DNA of 5,553 nt from an uncultured Erysipelotrichaceae bacterium (GTDB lineage Bacteria > Bacillota_I > Bacilli_A > Erysipelotrichales > Erysipelotrichaceae), in the NCBI GenBank assembly GCA_934692455.1, contig CAKUTY010000099.1:1-5553 (forward strand), read 5' to 3'. This document shows positions 5,481-5,553 of the stretch, in pieces (the first letter of the stretch is position 1; each line of letters begins with the position of its first letter). The translations under genes were made by a program, and so were the position numbers. The notes beneath the pieces are model-generated. The model was not told the DNA's origin. It saw only the letters and a program-made list of their open reading frames with translations, and searched no databases.

Positions 5481-5553
5481 AAATTGCCTCCATCTTGTAA
5501 CCAACACCCCTTAGAGTCTTAATACAAGCACCATATTTACCTAACTTATTACG
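5461..5553 (-). CDS. Partial OmpR/PhoB-family response regulator, C-terminal end
   Basis: Only the last 30 residues are in the window; the gene continues beyond the high-coordinate edge. The reading frame from 5553 gives RNKLGKYGACIKTLRGVGYK and then MEAIYEEKDI, ending at TAA (5461-5463). The I-K-T-x-R-G-V-G-Y pattern is the wing hairpin of the OmpR/PhoB winged-helix DNA-binding domain. It overlaps the kinase gene by 20 bp, so the two form a regulator-kinase operon. With the phosphate transporter and Pho-like repeats downstream, it is probably the PhoP/PhoB-type regulator, but the receiver domain is not visible here. Confidence 0.9.
   Translation of the reverse strand, partial: RNKLGKYGACIKTLRGVGYKMEAIYEEKDI
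5487..5491 (-). promoter_or_regulatory. Ribosome binding site deciding the kinase start
   Basis: GGAGG on the minus strand, 6 nt before the ATG at 5480, lies inside the last codons of the response regulator gene. It indicates translational coupling of regulator and kinase, and favours ATG 5480 over the in-frame TTG at 5507. Confidence 0.85.

Noticed and set aside
5481..5507. Longer kinase N-terminus from the TTG at 5507
   Set aside because: It would place nine extra residues, including RWRQ, before a typical MKKKIF start; the ATG at 5480 has GGAGG at ideal spacing.

Overview
The window is AT-rich, and every gene I can support lies on the minus strand, so it reads biologically from high to low coordinates. 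Strong AAAGGAG-type ribosome binding sites, tightly packed operons, a PhoR/WalK-type histidine kinase and short XRE and TetR regulators point to a low-GC Gram-positive bacterium (Bacillota). The protein style suggests a gut Erysipelotrichia- or Clostridia-like organism. That lineage is an inference from style, not from a marker gene.

Phosphate module (5553 down to about 1998). The window opens inside the winged-helix tail of an OmpR-family response regulator. It overlaps the start of a PhoR-like sensor kinase by 20 bp. Directly after the kinase stop codon is a promoter region with four TT(T/A)ACA-like hexamers spaced exactly 11 bp apart, the layout of a Bacillus-type Pho box. It precedes a Na+/phosphate cotransporter (NptA/YjbB type) with a C-terminal PhoU-like domain. 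The simplest reading is a two-component system that senses low phosphate and switches on the adjacent transporter.

Regulator and membrane-protein module (1941 down to 98). A TetR/AcrR-family regulator ends in a rho-independent terminator whose stem includes the last two bases of its own stop codon. A 101-residue membrane protein of unknown function starts 15 nt past the terminator T-run, so it has no room for its own promoter downstream of the terminator. Next comes a near-consensus sigma-A promoter (TTGACA, 17 bp, TATACT) overlapped on both sides by related TGTAAA/TTTACA palindromes. It drives a compact operon: a five-segment membrane protein, a 64-residue XRE/CylR2-like repressor and a 62-residue zinc-ribbon protein, each separated by 1 nt. 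The repressor is the obvious candidate to bind the palindromes, and the membrane protein may modulate it. This resembles the CylR1/CylR2 arrangement of Enterococcus.

The window ends in the first 14 codons of a further gene, possibly a Gfo/Idh/MocA-type oxidoreductase. I saw no RNA genes, mobile elements or CRISPR arrays, and no intergenic stretch longer than about 80 bp. The most notable material is regulatory: the Pho box, the multi-palindrome promoter and the stop-codon-overlapping terminator.
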